Below, piece by piece: positions 1-7,861 of a DNA stretch of 62,847 nt. The notes beneath the pieces are model-generated. The model was given only the letters and a program-made list of their open reading frames with translations. It was not told the origin of the DNA and did not search any database. The stretch lies in assembly GCA_000770645.1 (NCBI GenBank), contig JQID01000115.1, positions 1-62,847 of the forward strand, given 5' to 3'. Origin of the DNA: Desulfosporosinus sp. Tol-M. GTDB lineage: Bacteria; Bacillota; Desulfitobacteriia; Desulfitobacteriales; Desulfitobacteriaceae. Positions within the stretch are counted from its first letter, which is position 1. Every line of letters begins with the position of its first letter. The translations under genes were made by a program, and so were the position numbers.

Positions 1-179
1 TCTAACAGCTTTGCTCTTAGGTTTAGCGTTGCTTCTCTGCGTTCAAATGCAGCAATGCTCATTACAACCAACTCGCCCTCACCATTTTTGGTCAAATAAA
101 CAGGCTCAGACCTTTCTTTGCATATCCTGGTTATTTCACCAAGTTCTGTCCTCAATGCAGATGTGGGTTTAATAATCAT
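1..179 (-). CDS. Phd/YefM-type antitoxin, 3' end outside window
   Basis: The protein starts MIIKPTSALRTELGEI and continues with an EPVYLTKNGEGELVVMS stretch. That is the usual Phd/YefM fold: an N-terminal DNA-binding half followed by the 'xxVxxTKNGxxxAVxxS' strand. About 59 residues are visible and the C-terminal toxin-binding tail runs off the left edge. The ATG at 179 has a GGAG ribosome site eight bases upstream on the minus strand. Such proteins neutralise a RelE/ParE-type RNase or gyrase toxin and repress their own operon. The partner toxin would lie outside the window, so this is probably a second toxin-antitoxin locus, distinct from the complete one at 452-1065. Confidence 0.75.
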   Translation of the reverse strand, partial: MIIKPTSALRTELGEITRICKERSEPVYLTKNGEGELVVMSIAAFERREATLNLRAKLL

Positions 180-451
180 TACTGATCACTCCTATGCAAA
201 ATTTTGACTTAATCATGCTTCTATTATATGCCGGGTTAAGTATAGTATCAACAGGACTGCTTGGGTTTCTTCATCCCAGGAAGCCCTTTCGGCTGCCGAA
301 ACGAAAGATAAAGCACTTGATACAATTTAGCGGTTTTGAATTTGAATTAGTAGGAAAATCATGACCATGACTTTAACCATATGGTTTTAGGGATGCCCTT
401 GACCAACCGGATTTAATTTAGTACTATATTTGTATAGGGAGGGATAATGCA

Positions 452-742
452 ATGAATATAAATGAAGATATTAGACCCATATCTTATATTAAGGCTAATG
501 CTGCTGAGATTCTGGAACAAGTTAATGAGACCCGCAGACCTGTCTATGTCACCCAAAATGGAGAGGCCAGGGCTGTTTTAGTAGATACTGAATCCTATGA
601 AAACATGAAGAAAGCTATCGGTTTATTAAAATTACTGACCCAAGGGGAAAGGGATATCATAGAGGGGAAAATTTTATCACAGGAAGACTTTTTTTCAGGC
701 TTTGAGCGTGAATTAGACAACTATGCCAAGCTAAGATCATGA
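452..742 (+). CDS. Phd/YefM family antitoxin
   Basis: A 96-residue protein with the family signature: an N-terminal 'PISYIKANAAEILEQV' segment, then 'RPVYVTQNGEARAVLVD'. The C-terminal half (about residues 55-96) is acidic and should wrap the toxin. It starts at an ATG preceded by a GGGAGGG ribosome site. Its last codons overlap the start of the downstream toxin by four bases (ATGA), the classic coupled antitoxin-toxin arrangement. It should repress its own promoter as an antitoxin dimer or toxin complex. The family call is firm; the exact toxin target (ribosome or gyrase) cannot be decided here. Confidence 0.88.
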   Translation: MNINEDIRPISYIKANAAEILEQVNETRRPVYVTQNGEARAVLVDTESYENMKKAIGLLKLLTQGERDIIEGKILSQEDFFSGFERELDNYAKLRS

Positions 743-1065
743 CGACAAGCGAACAGCATGGCTTCTGGACCCAAACGGCCCAGCAGGATTTAAAAAGAAT
801 AATAGAATATATTGCCGCAGACAATGACCTTCAAGCAAGACGAGTTTACCTTGCCATTAAACAAAAAGCCGATAACTTAGGGCAGATGCCTCTGCAAGGA
901 CGAATTGTTCCCGAATTGAGACTTCATAGCATCCTGATTTACAGAGAATTAATTAGTCCGCCTTGGCGAATTATTTATAAAACTGAAGAGAATAAGCTCT
1001 GGGTGCTTGCCGTAATCGATGGAAGGAGAAATGTTGAAGACTTATTACTTGAAAGATTCCTTTAG
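739..1065 (+). CDS. RelE/ParE family toxin
   Basis: A 108-residue basic protein with the RelE/ParE fold pattern: an N-terminal helix pair ('TAQQDLKRIIEYIAADN'), a central 'LHSILIYRELISPPWRIIYKT' strand pair and the terminal strand 'LWVLAVIDGRRNVEDLL'. It is translationally coupled to the antitoxin (ATGA overlap at 739-742). Members either cleave mRNA on the ribosome (RelE) or poison gyrase (ParE); the sequence alone does not settle which. A terminator hairpin follows directly, so the pair forms a self-contained two-gene operon. Confidence 0.88.
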   Translation: MTTSEQHGFWTQTAQQDLKRIIEYIAADNDLQARRVYLAIKQKADNLGQMPLQGRIVPELRLHSILIYRELISPPWRIIYKTEENKLWVLAVIDGRRNVEDLLLERFL

Positions 1066-1070
1066 CATGG

Positions 1071-1100
1071 AACCTCACGTTCAAAAAATGTGAGGTTTTA
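1071..1100 (+). terminator. Terminator of the toxin-antitoxin operon
   Basis: Stem AACCTCAC / GTGAGGTT (1071-1078 with 1090-1097), an A-rich loop, then a T-rich tail. It sits six bases after the toxin stop codon. Confidence 0.75.
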
Positions 1101-1173
1101 TTGTGTTTAATTTCTCATATTAGGGAAATTTCCATAAGAAATACAAAACGAAGCAGTTTTTGGCAGGACATAG

Positions 1174-1335
1174 CAGAAATATGCCGAATTTATGGATATA
1201 GTCAAAGAGGCACCCCCGAAATTGATAGAGACCCCAAACAGGTTTCCTCTTAACAAATATTATGATGATCTTTGGATCAGTTTGAACTGGATAGAGACAC
1301 GGATAAGATATGCCGTGTGCTTCATTGTGATGTAG
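1174..1335 (+). pseudogene. Unrecognised coding remnant upstream of the brxL relic
   Basis: An open frame of 53 codons with no plausible start reads protein-like sequence, including 'DIVKEAPPKLIETPNRF' and 'NKYYDDLWISLNWIETR'. It ends at TAG 1333-1335, just before the BrxL fragment, which is in another frame. I cannot assign a family. Its position suggests another piece of the same decayed gene block, but it may be chance open frame. Confidence 0.3.
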
Positions 1336-1561
1336 TACGGTTGTTTTGGGTGACCTCAGCATCGGTGGCACTATCATAAAGGTGGAAGAATTGGTGAATA
1401 CTTTGCAGGTATGTCTGGACAGTGGAGCCAAGAAGGTCTTGCTCCCCATTACATCGGCTGTTGACCTCGGAACTGTTCCATCTGAATTGATTGGCTGCTT
1501 TAACATTATATTTTATCAGAGTGCTGAGGATGCAGTGTTTAAGGCTTTGGGGGTTGAATAG
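1331..1561 (+). pseudogene. brxL: C-terminal relic of a Lon-like BREX protease (BrxL)
   Basis: The open stretch reads 'VVLGDLSIGGTIIKVEEL', then a segment with 'DSGAKKVLLP', 'VPSELIGCF' and 'AEDAVFKALGVE', and stops at TAG 1559. This is the characteristic end of the Lon-type protease domain of BrxL, where 'GDLSI.GTI' and 'DAVFKALG' are hallmarks. An intact BrxL is roughly 680 residues, and only about 76 codons survive. No start, ribosome site or upstream ATPase part is present. No other BREX gene (brxC, pglX, pglZ) is recognisable nearby. I read it as the debris of a lost phage-defence island beside the toxin-antitoxin genes. Confidence 0.62.
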
Positions 1562-1645
1562 GTTTGTATTTTTGGACTGGACAACTTTGATTCATTCACC
1601 CATAGTTTGTATCAATATTTTGGGGAAAGTGGGGCAGATGTCAAG
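1562..1645 (+). pseudogene. N-terminal relic of a class I glutamine amidotransferase (PabA/TrpG-like)
   Basis: Directly after the brxL relic the same frame reads 'IFGLDNFDSFTHSLYQYFGE' and then 'SGADVKM'. This is the opening strand-helix of anthranilate/aminodeoxychorismate synthase component II, whose hallmark is 'DNFDSFTxNLxQYxxxxGAxV'. Only about 28 residues remain; the catalytic Cys-His-Glu region is gone. The frame continues without a stop into the transketolase gene, so the junction looks like a deletion that fused the two. Confidence 0.55.
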
Positions 1646-2578
1646 ATGAACCCGAAGGAAAGTCCTTTACATCATGATGAAATCTACAGGGTAGCCGATC
1701 GAATCCGGCGACGCGTGATGGACCATACCCTCAAAAACAACGGAGGGTATCTCAGTCAAGCTTGCTCCTCTGCGGAGATATTCGCTGCATTGTATTTAAG
1801 CGTACTTAAATTAGGAAAAGTTGAACGTCCTATCGTTCCGGCACAATTCCCGGGTGTGCCTGGAGCGAACAATTCTAAATATTTTACGGGAGCAAACTAT
1901 AACGGTCCAAAGTCCGAAGAGTATGATCGCTTCTTCCTTTCCCCTTCCCAATACTCGCTCGTACTTTATGCGGCTCTGATTGAAGTGGGGCGTATGGCCC
2001 AATCAGGCCTTGATCAGTTTAATCAGGATGGCAGTGTCGTCGAAATGATTGGGGCTGAACATTCGCCTGGTATGGAAATCATGACCGGTTCCCTTGGTCA
2101 GGGAATCAGCCAAGCGGCGGGTATCGCTCTGGCTCGGAAATTGAAAAATGAATCCGGTAGGGTCGTTTTATTTATGTCCGACGGTGAGTGCCAAGCGGGG
2201 CAATTCTGGGAAGCCGTGCAGGCGATGTCTTTTCATAAGCTTGGAAACATGCTCATTTATGTGGATATCAACGGCTACCAGTGTGATGGTTTAATGACCA
2301 CAGTTATGAATATAGAACCCTTCGATCAACGGCTCGAAGCTTTTGGGGCAAGAGTTTACCGGGTGAATGGTCACGATGTGGCAGCCTTGACAGAACTCGG
2401 ACAACTTGAATCCGATGGACGGCCCATCTTTATTTTATGTGACACAGACCCCTGTAGAGGGATTCCGCTCCTTGAAAAAAGAGTCCCCAAACTTCACTAC
2501 GTTCGTTTTTCGAGTGAAGAGGAAAAGAAAGCCTATCAATTAGCTTTCGAACAATTATTCAAGGAGGAAAAACCGTAA
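1646..2578 (+). CDS. Transketolase, N-terminal (TPP-binding) subunit
   Basis: About 310 residues corresponding to the N-terminal half of transketolase. It shows 'NNGGYLSQACSSAEIFAALY', the thiamine-diphosphate region 'GSLGQGISQAAGIALARK', and the Mg-diphosphate motif 'MSDGECQAGQFWEA...IYVDINGYQCDG' (GDG-like ... N). It works with the C-terminal subunit encoded next (TAATG overlap at 2576-2580) to move two-carbon ketol groups between sugar phosphates. I place the start at ATG 1646, where homology to transketolase begins. The open frame extends further upstream only because of the amidotransferase relic, and no strong ribosome site precedes ATG 1646. Linkage to a RuBisCO-like protein suggests a dedicated sugar pathway rather than the general pentose phosphate pathway. 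Confidence 0.88.
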   Translation: MNPKESPLHHDEIYRVADRIRRRVMDHTLKNNGGYLSQACSSAEIFAALYLSVLKLGKVERPIVPAQFPGVPGANNSKYFTGANYNGPKSEEYDRFFLSPSQYSLVLYAALIEVGRMAQSGLDQFNQDGSVVEMIGAEHSPGMEIMTGSLGQGISQAAGIALARKLKNESGRVVLFMSDGECQAGQFWEAVQAMSFHKLGNMLIYVDINGYQCDGLMTTVMNIEPFDQRLEAFGARVYRVNGHDVAALTELGQLESDGRPIFILCDTDPCRGIPLLEKRVPKLHYVRFSSEEEKKAYQLAFEQLFKEEKP

Positions 2579-3585
2579 TGGAGATCCTATCAAAGGTTCA
2601 TGCAAAGAATTTGATAACATGGGCTAAGGACAAACCCGAGGTCGTCGTTTTATCCGCTGACTTGACAAGTTCAGTTGAAATTGATGATTTTAGAGATACC
2701 TATCCCGAGCGGTTTTTTTCGATGGGAATCGCTGAGCAAAATATGTTGAGTTTTGCCGGGGGGTTAGCCCGCGAAGGTTATATTCCCTTTGTGCATACCT
2801 TTGCAGTCTTTATTTATCGTCGGGCTTATGACCAGATAGCTATGTCTGTTGCCTATCCAAAACTGCCTGTGAAAATGTTTGGTTTCTTACCTGGAATCAT
2901 GACTCCAGGCGGGGCAACTCACCAGGCGATTGAAGATATCTCGGTGATGCGCTCCCTGCCGAATATGACCATTCTGGAATGTGGAGATGCGACAGATGTC
3001 GAGTCGGTACTTGATGTAGCCCAGGCTATTCATGGACCGGTTTATATCCGCATCCTCCGCGGCGAAATTCCCCGCTTGTTTCCTTCAACTGAACCGATGC
3101 AATTTGGCAAAGCCCGGACTCTTTCGCTTGGAAAAGATCTTGTCGTGCTTTCAAGCGGAATCTGTACCGAAGAAGCGATTCGTGCGCTTCAAGCTCTCCA
3201 GACTCAGGGGGTAGCTATTCAGCACATGCATATTACTACCTTAAAACCCTTTGACGATCCAACTGTTCTTGAGGCTATCGAACAATCTAAATATGGCGTA
3301 ATAACCATGGAAAATCACTCAATTATCGGCGGTTTGGGTACCATAATAGCTGAAAAGATAGCCGAAGCGGGAATTGGAAAACGGCTCGTAAGAATTGGCC
3401 TGAAAGATACCTTTGTTCATGGTGCAAGTAAAAAATATCTTATGACAGAGTATGGTCTCGATGCTCTATCCCTTATTGCAACAGTGGAAAATTTACTCGG
3501 TGCGAACTTCGGGATTAAAGAGGCAGAACTGGCCGAAGCTTTTGTGGCTGCGGTGCATAGTTCAGCTAAGCCGGAAGCGCTTTGA
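2578..3585 (+). CDS. Transketolase, C-terminal (pyrimidine/PYR) subunit
   Basis: A 335-residue partner of the preceding gene. It has the PYR-domain opening 'VVVLSADLTSSVEIDDF', the 'FFSMGIAEQNMLSFAGGLA' segment containing the catalytic Glu that activates TPP, and the C-terminal transketolase domain ('GKDLVVLSSGICTEEAIRAL', 'ENHSIIGGLG'). Split transketolases of this kind occur widely in Firmicutes and archaea. An AAGGAGG ribosome site lies in the end of the upstream gene. The gene ends 14 bases before the start of the RuBisCO-like gene, so all three are one operon. The substrate is not evident from sequence; apulose-4-phosphate-type and ordinary pentose phosphates are both possible. Confidence 0.9.
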   Translation: MEILSKVHAKNLITWAKDKPEVVVLSADLTSSVEIDDFRDTYPERFFSMGIAEQNMLSFAGGLAREGYIPFVHTFAVFIYRRAYDQIAMSVAYPKLPVKMFGFLPGIMTPGGATHQAIEDISVMRSLPNMTILECGDATDVESVLDVAQAIHGPVYIRILRGEIPRLFPSTEPMQFGKARTLSLGKDLVVLSSGICTEEAIRALQALQTQGVAIQHMHITTLKPFDDPTVLEAIEQSKYGVITMENHSIIGGLGTIIAEKIAEAGIGKRLVRIGLKDTFVHGASKKYLMTEYGLDALSLIATVENLLGANFGIKEAELAEAFVAAVHSSAKPEAL

Positions 3586-3599
3586 TTGGAGGAAGAGTT

Positions 3600-4739
3600 A
3601 TGTTTTTTTCTGGTAGTTCACAACTCACCTTGCCTTGTGAAAGGTTTTTGGTGACCTACCGATTGTGGGGTGCTGAAAATGAGGCCTATGCAAAAGCAAA
3701 AGATATTTGTCTTGAGCAAACAGTGGAGTTTCCTGACGAACTCGTGCCTGACGGAATAATTCGGGAACATATTTTGGGTCGCATAGAATCCTTCGCAGCT
3801 TGTGGGGAGAATCAATATGAATCTGTAATTTCCTATGCCGTGGCTACTGCTGCCGGAGAGCTTACCCAACTCCTTAACGTCGTATTTGGCAATATCAGTA
3901 TAAAACCCAATATTCGTGTGGAGCATTTAGAACTCCCCGAGTCTTTACTCAAATGCTTTAAGGGCCCCCGCTTTGGTCGGAATGGTTTAAGAGAACTTCT
4001 TGACGTACAGGAGCGTCCCCTTCTCTTTACAGCACTTAAACCTATGGGGCTTGGTTCGAAAGAGTTAGCGGAACTAGCCTATACATTTGCCCTTGGGGGT
4101 ATAGATATTATTAAGGATGACCATGGCCTATCAAACCAGGCCTTCTGTCCCTTTGAAGAACGAGTAAAACTTTGTGCCGAGGCAGTTCAAAGAGCCAATT
4201 GGGAGACGGGGCGTCATTCTATCTATATGCCTAATATCACAGCACCTTTTTCTGAAATAAAAGGGCGAGCGAAACTCGCCAAGGACCTTGGAGCGGGTGG
4301 ATATTTGATTTCCCCAGGTTTAACGGGGTTAGATCTTATGCGTGAAATTGCAGAAGATGAGAGTTTAGGGCTTCCAATAATTAGTCACCCTGCCTTCCAA
4401 GGAAGTTATGTCTTAAATCAAAGTGGGATTTCCCATCATGCTTTATTTGGTCAAATCGTGCGACTGGCCGGTGGCGATGGAACCATATTCCCAAACTTTG
4501 GAGGACGTTTTTCTTTTAGTCGCGAAGAATGTGAAGGCATTGTTCGTGGAACAGCTATGCCCATGGGAATTCTTAAAACGATTTTCCCTTGCCCTGCCGG
4601 GGGCATGAGTTTATCAAGTATTCCCGAATCACTTAAAATCTACGGGAAGGATGTCATCTTTTTGGTTGGCGGAGGGCTTTTTATGCATGGTCCGCAACTA
4701 ATTGAGAATGTACGATATTTCCGGAAAATTATCGAATAG
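3600..4739 (+). CDS. RuBisCO-like protein (form IV large-subunit family)
   Basis: 379 residues of the RuBisCO large-subunit superfamily, with an N-terminal alpha/beta domain and then a TIM barrel. The KP-x-G site is present ('TALKPMGLG'). The carbamylated-lysine loop reads 'GGIDIIKDDHGL': Lys and the first Asp are kept, but the Glu of KDDE is His. Loop 6 reads 'FPNFGGRFSFS' and lacks the CO2-stabilising Lys, so carboxylase/oxygenase activity is very unlikely. Known form IV members are enolases/isomerases of the methionine salvage routes, or decarboxylases/transcarboxylases of isoapionate catabolism. No methionine-salvage gene (mtnA, mtnP) is nearby. Linkage to a split transketolase favours a branched-sugar route, but this is inference. 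I use ATG 3600 because GGAGG lies nine bases upstream; an earlier in-frame ATG at 3582 has no site. Confidence 0.85.
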   Translation: MFFSGSSQLTLPCERFLVTYRLWGAENEAYAKAKDICLEQTVEFPDELVPDGIIREHILGRIESFAACGENQYESVISYAVATAAGELTQLLNVVFGNISIKPNIRVEHLELPESLLKCFKGPRFGRNGLRELLDVQERPLLFTALKPMGLGSKELAELAYTFALGGIDIIKDDHGLSNQAFCPFEERVKLCAEAVQRANWETGRHSIYMPNITAPFSEIKGRAKLAKDLGAGGYLISPGLTGLDLMREIAEDESLGLPIISHPAFQGSYVLNQSGISHHALFGQIVRLAGGDGTIFPNFGGRFSFSREECEGIVRGTAMPMGILKTIFPCPAGGMSLSSIPESLKIYGKDVIFLVGGGLFMHGPQLIENVRYFRKIIE

Positions 4740-4743
4740 CAAT

Positions 4744-5712
4744 TCATATAATCCCATAAAAAAACATCCCATTCCTATCGCTTCGGCCAACGAGTCCGGT
4801 ATGGAATAAATGTTCTAAATGAGACAGGGCTTCCCCAGAGGCAAACCACTTTTGTGAGTTTGGAAAATCATCCCACCTTAGATTGCCAATATCCCAGTGC
4901 ATATGAGGAGCCACTTCGCCGACTGTCTTTGCACTATCTTTCAAAATAGTTAAAACTTCTTTGAGGCGTTTTTCATGGTGGTCAAAGAGCTCAATGATTC
5001 TTTTCCGGTGCTCCCTAAGAACTTTTCTGTGTCCAGTAAATAAGTAATTAATTTCATACTCGTACACCTTCTGGAGGCTATTTAAATATGTAGCCAAAAT
5101 ATCCTGTCCAAATCCCCAGAATGATATATTAGGAGTAATTTCATCTAAGATATGGTCCCCACAAAAAAACAGCCTGTGTTTTCTTTCATACAAGCCGATA
5201 TGTCCCGGAGAATGACCGGGAATATCCACAACTTCAAAGCAATAATCCCCTATGACTATTTCGTTTCCCTCAGATAACGGGATGAATTCCAGCGGTTCGA
5301 TCTGCACGTCCCCAAAATCTTTGCCAAAAGGGTTGTTGCTTGTCAGATTATATATTTTGTTATGCGTTTGGATGGTTTGAACAAAATTCCCTTTTCGGGA
5401 GATATTATTAAACAAATCCCCATCCAGCTGACTAAAATAGATTGCCTGTACGCCGTGTTTTTTCAGGATTGGAGCAAGACCGGAGTGGTCGGTATGCATA
5501 TGAGTAATAAAGAGATCGGTTTTATTGAGAGCAATGGTTAGTTCTTCCAGACCGCTCATTAACTGAGCCTGACAGGTTGCTGTATTAAAGCCCGTATCGA
5601 TAATTAAATTCCTGTTTTCGGATGTTATGATGTAGCTGTTGATGGCTTTTAAGGGGTTTCTGGGCAGGACTATTTCATTCTTGAATATATTTGGGTATAC
5701 TTCTGCTATCAC
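4744..5712 (-). CDS. MBL-fold metallo-hydrolase
   Basis: About 322 residues with the metallo-beta-lactamase di-metal motif H-x-H-x-D-H ('FITHMHTDHSGLAP'), a downstream 'VDIPGHSPGHIGLY' histidine, 'FFCGDHIL' and 'LFTGHRKVL'. It is probably a soluble hydrolase of the glyoxalase II/lactonase type. The C-terminal quarter resembles the winged-helix-like tail found in LACTB2-type proteins. I set the start at GTG 5712, where GGAGG sits seven bases upstream; the open frame extends eight codons further. It converges on the RuBisCO-like gene with four bases between stops and appears monocistronic. The substrate is unknown. Confidence 0.85.
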   Translation of the reverse strand: MIAEVYPNIFKNEIVLPRNPLKAINSYIITSENRNLIIDTGFNTATCQAQLMSGLEELTIALNKTDLFITHMHTDHSGLAPILKKHGVQAIYFSQLDGDLFNNISRKGNFVQTIQTHNKIYNLTSNNPFGKDFGDVQIEPLEFIPLSEGNEIVIGDYCFEVVDIPGHSPGHIGLYERKHRLFFCGDHILDEITPNISFWGFGQDILATYLNSLQKVYEYEINYLFTGHRKVLREHRKRIIELFDHHEKRLKEVLTILKDSAKTVGEVAPHMHWDIGNLRWDDFPNSQKWFASGEALSHLEHLFHTGLVGRSDRNGMFFYGII

Positions 5713-5867
5713 CGTTTTGCCTCCATTAATAATCAAATAACCTCATCTTAATACTACCCGCTGCAAAGTTGAAGGATATTATAGCTGCAATCTCTCTTAG
5801 GAGAAATTGCCAATACCTACTGGGCTCAAGCGTGCATATCGGTGACCCTGCCACCTTGAAATGTTCA

Positions 5868-5876
5868 TGCTATAAT
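5868..5876 (+). promoter_or_regulatory. Extended -10 promoter of the DUF1456 gene
   Basis: TGCTATAAT gives a consensus -10 (5871-5876) with the TG extension. No good -35 is seen at 17 bp. It lies 38 bases before the start codon at 5914. Confidence 0.5.
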
Positions 5877-5913
5877 ATAAGTATAGCATAAGAAAGATTT
5901 AGGAGGATTATAG

Positions 5914-6447
5914 ATGGATAATAATGATATATTAATTAGATTAAGATATGCACTGGATATCAGGGATCCGGATATGGTAGAGATATTTAAACTTGGCGGC
6001 GTTGAACTATCACGAGAAATTGTGAGGAAGCTGCTCATCAAATCAAAAGACACTTACCGTTACAATAATGAAGCTGACGATCATGACAAAATAGAAGCAA
6101 AGGAAGAAAATATAAAGTGTAATAATAGTACGCTGGAGTCATTTTTAAATGGCTTTATTATATTTAAAAGAGGAAAACAAGATCCAAAACCGGGACAAGC
6201 TGAAAGACCGGTTCTAAAGAATAAGAATCCTAACAATCCTAATAATATGCTGCTTAAGAAATTGAAAATTGCGTTATCACTAACAAGTGATGATATGATT
6301 GATATATTTGAAAAAACAGGGGTTATGGTAACAAAAGGAGAATTAAGCGCTCTGCTAAGAAAAGAAGGACATAAGAATTATAAAGAGTGTGGAGATAAAT
6401 ACGCTAGAAATTTCTTAAAAGGATTAGCTATTAAATACAGGGGATAA
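5914..6447 (+). CDS. DUF1456 (YehS-like) protein with two repeats
   Basis: A 177-residue charged soluble protein made of two related units: 'ILIRLRYALDIRDPDMVEIFKLGGVELSREIVRKLL' (residues 5-42) and 'LLKKLKIALSLTSDDMIDIFEKTGVMVTKGELSALLRK' (about 113-150). They are separated by a lysine- and asparagine-rich linker. This is the YehS/DUF1456 arrangement, whose function is unknown. AGGAGG precedes the ATG. It has its own extended -10 promoter and is followed 64 bases later by the MATE gene. Confidence 0.82.
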   Translation: MDNNDILIRLRYALDIRDPDMVEIFKLGGVELSREIVRKLLIKSKDTYRYNNEADDHDKIEAKEENIKCNNSTLESFLNGFIIFKRGKQDPKPGQAERPVLKNKNPNNPNNMLLKKLKIALSLTSDDMIDIFEKTGVMVTKGELSALLRKEGHKNYKECGDKYARNFLKGLAIKYRG

Positions 6448-6511
6448 TGACACCATCCCAGTTTAGATTATTATAGTATCCCAAAAGGAAGAAGAGAGAA
6501 GAACTTATATA

Positions 6512-7861
6512 ATGAAAAGTTTAGATATGCGTAATGGAAATATTGGCGGTCTGCTCTGGGAATTTTCCTTACCCGCAATTATTGGCATGTTAGTGAATGC
6601 CTTTTATATTATTATAGCCCGAATCTTTGTGGGGCGAGGCGTGGGTTCCATAGGAATTGCCGCCACCACTGTAGCTCTCCCGATTATGATTATATTATTT
6701 GCTGTAGCCATGCTGATTGGCATTGGCGCGACCGCCTTGATTTCGATCCGTCTTGGGGAACAGAAACAAGAAGAAGTAGAGAGAATTGCAGGTAACGCTA
6801 CCCTCTTATTAATCTTATTGCCTTTAATGCTTTCCGGCGTCTATTTCCTCTTTTCTGAGCCGATCTTAAGGCTGTTTGGCGCCAGTTCAGAGGTTTTACC
6901 TTATGCCCGGGATTATATCCATATTATCATGATTGGGGCAGTCCCTGGAGCGCTTTCCTATGGGACAAATAACTTCATCCGGGCCGAAGGGAATCCTCGG
7001 TTTGCTATGATAACCCAAATCATTGGCGCTGTAATCAATATTATCTTAAACTATGTATTTATCTTTAACCTGGGGTGGGGTATCAAAGGCTCAGCCTTGG
7101 CAACTATCACGGGGCAAACTGTTTCGGCGGTTTGGGTGTTCAGTTATTTCTATACAGGTCGAAGTAAGATTAAAATTAGACTCAAAAACCTGAAACTCCA
7201 AGTTCCGATTGTTGTGAGGATCGTTACGATAGGCTTTGCTCCTTTTGCGATGCAAATAGCCAATAGTGTTCAGCAAACGATCTTAAACAAAACCCTTATG
7301 GCTTATGGCGGAGATATAGCCCTTTCAGCTGTAGGTATTCTCATGAGTTTGGCAATGTTCCTCATAATGCCAATTGTCGGAATCAGTCAGGGAGCTCAGC
7401 CTCTGATTGGGTTTAATTACGGCGCTCAGCTTTATGAGCGAGTGAAAGAAACATTAATAAAAGGAACGATTGCCGGTACGGCCATAGCTTCCGTGGGTTA
7501 TATCATCGTTCGAACCGCTGCTACCCCAATCGTAGAACTCTTTAGCAAAGGAGATACTGCCCTGACGCAATTGACCGTGCACGCTCTGGTTACCTTTCTT
7601 GCCGTTCTTCCAATCGTCGGATTTCAGATCATTGGCGCAAATTATTTCCAAGCCGTGGGCAAACCTGTTCAATCAACGATTCTCAGCCTATCAAGACAGG
7701 TGCTCATCTTCATTCCACTCTTACTCATTTTGCCTAATTTATATGGAATAGAAGGAGTTTGGATAACGGCGCCGATTGCAGATTCTTTGGCTGTGGTGTT
7801 GACAGCTGCATTTCTCTTCTTTGAAATGAAAGAAATAAAAATGAGGCGTGTAAGAAATTAG
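6512..7861 (+). CDS. MATE-family multidrug/cation antiporter
   Basis: 449 residues with twelve hydrophobic segments in two six-helix halves, a polytopic inner-membrane exporter. It opens 'GNIGGLLWEFSLPAIIGMLVNAFYIIIARIFVG', typical of MATE/DinF proteins. The middle loop carries 'GISQGAQPLIGFNYGAQ', the second-half signature. These exporters expel organic cations or metabolites in exchange for Na+ or H+; the substrate cannot be told. It overlaps the minus-strand dynamin gene by four bases at the 3' end (convergent). Confidence 0.93.
   Translation: MKSLDMRNGNIGGLLWEFSLPAIIGMLVNAFYIIIARIFVGRGVGSIGIAATTVALPIMIILFAVAMLIGIGATALISIRLGEQKQEEVERIAGNATLLLILLPLMLSGVYFLFSEPILRLFGASSEVLPYARDYIHIIMIGAVPGALSYGTNNFIRAEGNPRFAMITQIIGAVINIILNYVFIFNLGWGIKGSALATITGQTVSAVWVFSYFYTGRSKIKIRLKNLKLQVPIVVRIVTIGFAPFAMQIANSVQQTILNKTLMAYGGDIALSAVGILMSLAMFLIMPIVGISQGAQPLIGFNYGAQLYERVKETLIKGTIAGTAIASVGYIIVRTAATPIVELFSKGDTALTQLTVHALVTFLAVLPIVGFQIIGANYFQAVGKPVQSTILSLSRQVLIFIPLLLILPNLYGIEGVWITAPIADSLAVVLTAAFLFFEMKEIKMRRVRN

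Noticed and set aside
288..302. Short palindrome TTTCGGCTGCCGAAA upstream of the antitoxin gene
   Set aside because: It lies over 150 bases from the start codon and away from any promoter I can recognise; it may be a remnant terminator, but the evidence is too thin to annotate.
1120..1506. Minus-strand ORF of 128 codons
   Set aside because: It is the antisense shadow of the brxL relic and its preceding fragment. Composition is not protein-like and no ribosome site is present.
3600..4739. True RuBisCO and CO2 fixation
   Set aside because: The loop-6 lysine and the KDDE glutamate are missing, and no phosphoribulokinase or small subunit is present.
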